A stretch of 64,000 nt of DNA from Minicystis rosea (GTDB taxonomy: Bacteria > Myxococcota_A > Polyangia > Polyangiales > Polyangiaceae), in the NCBI GenBank assembly GCA_001931535.1, contig CP016211.1, positions 8,231,703 through 8,295,702 on the forward strand. The letters are read 5' to 3'. A model generated the notes under the pieces. The model was not told the origin of the DNA, did no database searches, and worked only from the letters and a program-made list of their open reading frames with translations. The translations under genes and the position numbers were made by a program. Below are positions 59,109 through 64,000 of the stretch, in pieces (within the stretch, counting starts at the first letter, position 1; every line of letters begins with the position of its first letter).

Positions 59109-59852
59109 ATGAAGTCTGAGCACACTTGGATCCGATGGCTCGGGGGCCTCGTCGGAGGAGCGGTGTTGATGGTCGCGTCCGTCGCGCGGGCCGACGTACC
59201 CAATGCGACGTGGAGTGGGCTTCAAGGGCGCGACGTCATCGTCGAGACCGAGAGTGGCAAGACCATCGGCGGCAAGCTCATCGACGTTCAATCCGCGACC
59301 GTCGCGCTCGTGCTCGCCGATGGCAGCTCGATGATGATCGATCGCAGCAGCGTCCACTCGGCGCGCCTCGCGGAGAAGAACGAGGAGTTGTCCGCACGTT
59401 TCCCAGCGCCCGCGAGGGAGCCTCCCAAGGAAGTCGCGCCTGGGGTTTTCGAGTGGCGCGAGGGCGACGACATCCCCCCTGGCTACTACAAGAGCATCCA
59501 GAAACGCCCGGCGCTCATCATCTCCGGCTCGGTCGTCTTCGGCACGGCGTGGTTGGGCTCCGCGATCGCCGGGGCAGCCGTAGGCACCCCCATCCTGGCG
59601 ATCCCCGTGGCTGGACCGTTCATCGAAGGCGCGCGCCTGTGGAAGGGCGGAGACGTGAATGGGCTCTTCGCCTTCTTCCTCGTGATGGATGGGATCCAGC
59701 AAACGGTGGGGCTCGGGGTGTTGATCGGCGGTCTCGCCGCGAACCGGACGGTCGTTCGTTCCGATGTGAAGCGACCCAAGGCTTGGTGGCTGCCAACCCC
59801 CATGTCGTTCGGGCCGGGGAGCGTGGGGCTCGGGATCGTGGGAGCGATGTGA
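59109..59852 (+). CDS. Hypothetical exported/membrane protein
   Basis: 247 residues with a signal peptide (LGGLVGGAVLMVASVARAD). A small N-terminal domain (TWSGLQGRDVIVETESGKTI, VALVLADGSSMMIDRSSV) resembles an Sm/SH3-like barrel. Two or three hydrophobic segments (about 135-165 and 180-205) follow, then a short tail. Probably anchored in the cell envelope. No family recognised. Confidence 0.7.
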   Translation: MKSEHTWIRWLGGLVGGAVLMVASVARADVPNATWSGLQGRDVIVETESGKTIGGKLIDVQSATVALVLADGSSMMIDRSSVHSARLAEKNEELSARFPAPAREPPKEVAPGVFEWREGDDIPPGYYKSIQKRPALIISGSVVFGTAWLGSAIAGAAVGTPILAIPVAGPFIEGARLWKGGDVNGLFAFFLVMDGIQQTVGLGVLIGGLAANRTVVRSDVKRPKAWWLPTPMSFGPGSVGLGIVGAM

Positions 59853-60042
59853 ACGCGCGCTCCGCCGCCGATATCCATCCATGCTCGAACGGATATCGGC
59901 GCGGAGCGAGGGTCACGATGTCAGTCGAGCCGATGGCGGGTGGGTGTGACGCGCCCCATCGTTGGAAGGTGCCGTGGTCCAGACGCCCGGCGGCGTCTCG
60001 GGCGACGGCCCCACCTCGCAACCGAGCACGTGCCATCGCCCC

Positions 60043-60876
60043 ATGAATCTACTCACGTCGCTTCCCCCCAATCTGCACACCATGGTTCCACCGCATCGCA
60101 CGCGGTGGAATGACGTGGCGCTCTCCACGACGCCCATCGTGAAGAAGGACGCTTGCGAGTCGGTCTCGGCCCTCTACCGGGCCATCGCGTTGGACGCTCC
60201 CGCCACATTTCGGGCCTATCCCAGCCCGCGAGCCGCGTTGCTCGACTTTCCTCGGTGGAAAGGCGAAGTCACCGCGGCGGATTCCATGCCCTGCTATTGG
60301 CGCTATCAATTGCCGATGTGCGATCCAAGGTCGTATTTCCGCCAATGGGGGCCGTCGCGGGATGTCGTCGACCTCGCCGTACGCCGGTGGCCCAACGCGA
60401 ATCGATGCTTGGCATTCTCGGAGCCGTTGCCCGAGCCCGGATCGGCGTTGAGCCTCCCCGTCCATGCGCAATTGTGGTCATCGTTCGATGGGCTTCCGGC
60501 GATCGACTGGGTCTCTGCCGTCATCGATGATCTCGACAGGCTCTTTCCCGGCCCGCTCGACATGCTGTGGCGGCTCGCAGACGAGCACGATCCGACGTGC
60601 CAGATCCCCGTCACGGACTTCATCTTCCTGGGTCCGTTTCCGTGGATGACACAGGAGGTTGCGTGCGCGAGCTTCTGTGAGCAGGAGCTCGGTGTCCGGG
60701 TGAACCGAGCGCTGTACGACGTCTTGAGGTCCTTTCTCTCGGTGTCCGGCTTCGTGATGACATTCGACCGGCTCTGCATCCTCTGTGATCGCCCAGAGAG
60801 GATCTCCGCGACATCGATCCTCTTCCGCGATGGGTATGAGGTATCTTTGGATGGAAGCGCGGCTCCCCGCGCGTGA
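60043..60876 (+). CDS. Conserved hypothetical protein (DUF6745-like)
   Basis: 277 residues (ATG 60043; ATG 60082 possible). The opening RTRWNDVALSTTPIVKKDAC, then VSALYRAIALDAPATF and YPSPRAALLD recalls the DUF6745 group of uncharacterised proteins. It contains several cysteines and tryptophans and no membrane segment. Function unknown; the family match is from memory and tentative. Confidence 0.6.
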   Translation: MNLLTSLPPNLHTMVPPHRTRWNDVALSTTPIVKKDACESVSALYRAIALDAPATFRAYPSPRAALLDFPRWKGEVTAADSMPCYWRYQLPMCDPRSYFRQWGPSRDVVDLAVRRWPNANRCLAFSEPLPEPGSALSLPVHAQLWSSFDGLPAIDWVSAVIDDLDRLFPGPLDMLWRLADEHDPTCQIPVTDFIFLGPFPWMTQEVACASFCEQELGVRVNRALYDVLRSFLSVSGFVMTFDRLCILCDRPERISATSILFRDGYEVSLDGSAAPRA

Positions 60877-60979
60877 GAGCACCGCGCGACGAAGATGAGC
60901 ACACGGTCTCCGGCGCTTCGTGTACCATCGGCTCACGTCCTCCGGCCATCGCGTGCCGACTGCCCTTCCCATTCGAGCC

Positions 60980-61552
60980 ATGAGTCGACTCGTCCTCGTT
61001 CGTCATGCCCGCTCTTCGCACGTTCATGCCGGCTGGATCACCGCCGACGGTTTCCGCGCGTGGCGCGAGGCTTATGAAGCCGCGGGGATCCGCGATGACG
61101 AGCGAGCCCCTGCTCAGCTCGTGCAGCTCGGGAGCCGTGCCCCACGGGTGCTCGCGAGCGACACGGCGCGTGCCATGGCCACGGCGCGCCTGTTGGCGCC
61201 TGGGCACGAGATCGTCACTTCACCTCTGCTGCGCGAGCTCGATCTCGAGAGCCCCCATTTCGGCACGCTTCGTCTCCCCCTGGCCGCATGGGCGCTCGCC
61301 GTCGGTGGGCGAAACCTGCTCCAGAGCCTCCGCCGGCAGTATCCCTCTTCCGCAGAGGCGGCCCGCATCAACGACGCCGCAGCGTGGTTGAACGATCTCG
61401 CGGCGCAGCACGACCTGATCGTGGCCGTCACCCATGCATCGTTTCGAGGGCAGCTCTCCGCGCGGCTCTTGAAGACGGGTTGGCAGGCCGAGCCGGGCCG
61501 CCGCTCGCTCCGGCACTGGAGCGCATGGTCCTTCAGCCGCTGCCTGAAATAG
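60980..61552 (+). CDS. Histidine phosphatase family protein
   Basis: 190 residues. The catalytic RHxxS motif is LVLVRHARSSHVHAG near the N terminus and the second His is VAVTHASFRGQL. The fold and size match phosphoglycerate-mutase-like phosphatases (SixA/CobC group). It would dephosphorylate a small molecule or protein through a phospho-His intermediate. No pathway context. Confidence 0.83.
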   Translation: MSRLVLVRHARSSHVHAGWITADGFRAWREAYEAAGIRDDERAPAQLVQLGSRAPRVLASDTARAMATARLLAPGHEIVTSPLLRELDLESPHFGTLRLPLAAWALAVGGRNLLQSLRRQYPSSAEAARINDAAAWLNDLAAQHDLIVAVTHASFRGQLSARLLKTGWQAEPGRRSLRHWSAWSFSRCLK

Positions 61553-61610
61553 GCGTCACGAGCATTCCGACACGGCCTTGCGCTTCGACGATGCCCGTAG
61601 GCAGCCTTGG

Positions 61611-62870
61611 CTAATGGGCCTTCTCGCCGGGGCGATCGAAGCCGGCGCCGAACGTCTGTTGCGCCTCGCGGCGAATCGTTTCGACGATCCGAGCGAAATC
61701 AGCGTTGGTGACGCGTCGGGCCTTGGCGTCGGCGAAGGGAAAGCTTGCCGGCGCCCAGGGCTTCACTTCGAAATCGAGGCTCACGAGATCGCGGATGGCC
61801 GTGCGGCCGATGTGCTCCGGAATCTCGAGCGGCAGCGCTGCGGGGCTTTGCGAGCACGCTGCGGCGAGCACGGGGTCGGCGGGCAGATCGACATCGGAGA
61901 GGCGCCACGGCTCGACGCGCGGGCCAAGCTCGAAGTTGCGATGGGTGACCAGCGTCCAGTCGGGAAGTTGTTTGCTCGAATCCCACCAACGGCCATCCAC
62001 GGACTTCATGGCGCGACGACCGAGATCGGATGACAGGGCACCGAGCCGCTGCAAGCTGGCTGCGATCCAGGCGGGCACGAGATCGTCCCAATCGGCGCGG
62101 GTGCGCACCCGCTGATTCCGGAGGAGGCCGCCGGCGATGCGGGCGCCGAGCGCGTTCGAATACAAGTCTTCGAGGGAGAAGGCGGACACCTTCTCGGAGA
62201 AGCCCGGGAAGCTCTCGTATCCATACCAGGTCACGATCTCGTGCCAGATCGAGAGTTGGAACGAGGCCCACTGGGCCAGCATGATGGCCACTTCCCAGCG
62301 GCCCAACGGGTCCATCAGCTCCGGGGGAACGGCCTTGAGGACGACACGCTTCGTGGCGCCGTCGCCGTCGATCGTGACGATCGTCGGGCCCGGCAGCGCG
62401 GCCACGATTTGCATCGTGAGGAAGAGCGTCGTGTCGGCGTTGTCGCGCACGTGGGCCGTATCGACGAAGCCGCCGCGACAGGTGTACACGAGACCGTTCT
62501 TCTCGACGGTGACGAGGCGCGCCAGATCCTGGTTGAGCGTCACCGGCCCATTGTCGTACTCGTGGCGTCCCAGATCGGCGACACCGATGATGTTGCTCGT
62601 CGAATAACCAGGGACGCGTTTCCCGCCGAGCGACACCTGGAGATCCATCCCGAACGCGCAACACGGGCGCACGTGCCGCGGCGGCGGAATCGCTGGCAGT
62701 GAGGCGGCCGAGAATGCCTCGCTTTGCGCGGATCCATCCCCGAGGGCGACGGCGACCTGCTGTTCGCTGACCCGCGTCTCTTTCCCCCCACCCCAGCCCC
62801 GCGCCACACAGCCGCTCAACATGGCCAAAGAGGGAGCGAGGGTGAGGAGTGCCGCGAAGCGCGTGAGCAT
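61611..62870 (-). CDS. DUF4056-domain lipoprotein
   Basis: 419 residues with a signal peptide and lipobox (LAPSLAMLSGCVAR). The conserved part begins with HVRPCCAFGMDLQVSLGGKR and continues with YSTSNIIGVADLGRHEYDNG and LVYTCRGGFVDTAHVRDNAD, matching DUF4056. Later segments hold conserved aromatic positions (WHEIVTWYGYESFPGFSEKV). An envelope protein of unknown function, transcribed alone. Confidence 0.82.
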   Translation of the reverse strand: MLTRFAALLTLAPSLAMLSGCVARGWGGGKETRVSEQQVAVALGDGSAQSEAFSAASLPAIPPPRHVRPCCAFGMDLQVSLGGKRVPGYSTSNIIGVADLGRHEYDNGPVTLNQDLARLVTVEKNGLVYTCRGGFVDTAHVRDNADTTLFLTMQIVAALPGPTIVTIDGDGATKRVVLKAVPPELMDPLGRWEVAIMLAQWASFQLSIWHEIVTWYGYESFPGFSEKVSAFSLEDLYSNALGARIAGGLLRNQRVRTRADWDDLVPAWIAASLQRLGALSSDLGRRAMKSVDGRWWDSSKQLPDWTLVTHRNFELGPRVEPWRLSDVDLPADPVLAAACSQSPAALPLEIPEHIGRTAIRDLVSLDFEVKPWAPASFPFADAKARRVTNADFARIVETIRREAQQTFGAGFDRPGEKAH

Positions 62871-63085
62871 GACAGGAGCAGATAAGCACGACACGGGTCG
62901 ACATTGCGGCTCGGAATGCCCCCCGCGCTCGCCCATTGTCATCGCAGCCACAGCGCCGACGCCCGTCACCGAACGACGAGGTTTTCTACCTCTCTCGGCT
63001 CCATCGAGCGCGCTTTTGCGCCGGCGCGACCGAGGCTGCACCGCGGCTCCCCGATCCCGGCGATAATCCCGCCTGGAGGGACTCG

Positions 63086-64000
63086 ATGCGACACTTGGGA
63101 ATCGCCATCCTCGCGCTGCTTCTCGCTGCCTGCGACACACCGTCCCCGCCGCAGCCACCGAGCGGAGCGCCGCCGGCAGAGGCGCGAACGCCGCCGAAAG
63201 CGCCGCAGGCTCCCGTCGCCATCGAGGAGTATTTCAAGATTCGACGGATGCGCGACGCGCGTGTTTCGTTCGACGAAAAGAGCGTCGTGTTCGTGAGCGA
63301 CGCGGGCGGCCGGCTCGATCTCTGGGCCATGCCCATCGACGGCGGCGCGGCTCGACAGGTGACGCACCTCGAAGGAATGCTCCATGGATTCCTCCCCTCG
63401 CCCGCCACCGATCGGCTCGTGTATCAAGCCGATCGCGGAGGGGACGAGCTCACGCACCTCTACCTGACGAGCCTCGCGGGTGAGGCGCCGAAGGACATCG
63501 TGGCCAATCTCCCGGCCGGACGGCGCGCAGAGCTGCTGCAATGGTCGGACGATGGGAAAAAGATTTATTACCTCTCCAGCGCGCGGGACGAAAGGTATCT
63601 CGATCTCGTCGAGCACGACGTGGCCCGTGGCACGCAAGAGATGCTGTGGAAGGCTTCCGGAAAGCTCTCCATCTCCGCGCTGAGCCGCGATGCGAAGCGG
63701 TGGGCAGTGATGGAGACCAACTCGGACGCGGACACGAATCTCCATCTGGTCGAGCGAGGGAGACCGGAGCAGCCCATCCCGCTCACGAGGCACGAGGGCG
63801 AGATCTACTACGAGGCCAAAGCGTTCTCGAGGGACGGGACCACGCTTTATTACACATCGGATGAAGGGCGGGAGTTCACGGCGCTCCGGGCCATGAACCT
63901 CATGACCAAGGTGTCGAACGTCGTGCTCGCGCCGGAAGCGGACGTGGAGGGCGCGGGGCTCTCGCAAGGGTATCGGTATCTCTGGACCGAGACCAACGTC
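63086..64000 (+). CDS. S9-family peptidase-like lipoprotein, N-terminal propeller (partial)
   Basis: About 305 residues are seen before the right edge. ATG 63086 follows TGGAGGG by 6 bases. Lipobox AILALLLAACD, a Pro-rich linker, then beta-propeller blades of the prolyl-oligopeptidase/DPP IV type (SDAGGRLDLWAMPIDGGAAR, WSDDGKKIYYLSSA, FSRDGTTLYYTSDEGREF). The catalytic alpha/beta-hydrolase domain would lie beyond the window. A TolB-like propeller without protease is the alternative. Confidence 0.75.
   Translation, partial: MRHLGIAILALLLAACDTPSPPQPPSGAPPAEARTPPKAPQAPVAIEEYFKIRRMRDARVSFDEKSVVFVSDAGGRLDLWAMPIDGGAARQVTHLEGMLHGFLPSPATDRLVYQADRGGDELTHLYLTSLAGEAPKDIVANLPAGRRAELLQWSDDGKKIYYLSSARDERYLDLVEHDVARGTQEMLWKASGKLSISALSRDAKRWAVMETNSDADTNLHLVERGRPEQPIPLTRHEGEIYYEAKAFSRDGTTLYYTSDEGREFTALRAMNLMTKVSNVVLAPEADVEGAGLSQGYRYLWTETNV

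Overview
GC-rich (about two-thirds G+C) DNA, most likely from a myxobacterium of the Polyangiales (Sorangium/Polyangium relatives). This is judged from the codon bias, many lipoprotein-type leaders, a Hanks-type kinase fused to a propeller-like tail, vWA and PA14 lipoproteins, a type VI spike operon and RsbR-like PAS-STAS signalling. No species can be named from sequence alone.

Left flank (1-22.8 kb). A minus-strand type VI secretion group (VgrG, an ATPase-like protein with degenerate nucleotide-binding motifs, a DcrB/EagR-type adaptor, and the start of a possible cargo protein) faces a benzoate-CoA ligase/creatininase-family operon. Then come a PAS-PAS-STAS regulator, an unusual membrane protein joining a SecY-like core to a SecD-P1-like tail, a Ser/Thr kinase, a divergent globin/norR pair with three operator-like inverted repeats and a sigma-54 promoter, an L,D-transpeptidase, a CFA-synthase-like methyltransferase coupled to an alpha/beta hydrolase, and a glutaryl-CoA dehydrogenase.

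Centre (22.8-36.1 kb), the remarkable part. I can fold 65 tRNA or tRNA-like genes, all on the plus strand, covering all 20 amino acids and often grouped by isotype. Many are odd: unpaired 31-39 closing pairs, C33, altered T loops, Leu and Ser tRNAs without a long variable arm, two tRNAs carrying a related ~45-nt insert in the anticodon region, and one apparently circularly permuted tRNA. Embedded among them are a Ro60/Rsr (TROVE-vWA) gene flanked on both sides by long-stem RNAs resembling Y RNAs, a second vWA protein translationally coupled to an ARPP-1-like protein, an HNH endonuclease, a third long-stem RNA whose head holds three anticodon-arm-like hairpins, and a GC-rich dispersed hairpin repeat. 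I infer an RNA-repair/RNA-quality-control or tRNA-decoy island.

Right flank (36.1-64 kb). Housekeeping genes (rlmE, a solitary rplC, pmbA/tldE, a 2-oxo-acid dehydrogenase E2, glyA) are followed by an RND efflux operon that ends in a sigma-32-like factor and faces a TetR gene. Next are a small lipoprotein, a short spaced repeat array, a thioredoxin-like protein coupled to an ABC-F ATPase, two overlapping GHKL-ATPase genes (one with a C-terminal HExxH motif), vWA and PA14 lipoproteins, a SUKH protein, several proteins of unknown function, a histidine phosphatase, a DUF4056 lipoprotein and the start of an S9-type peptidase.
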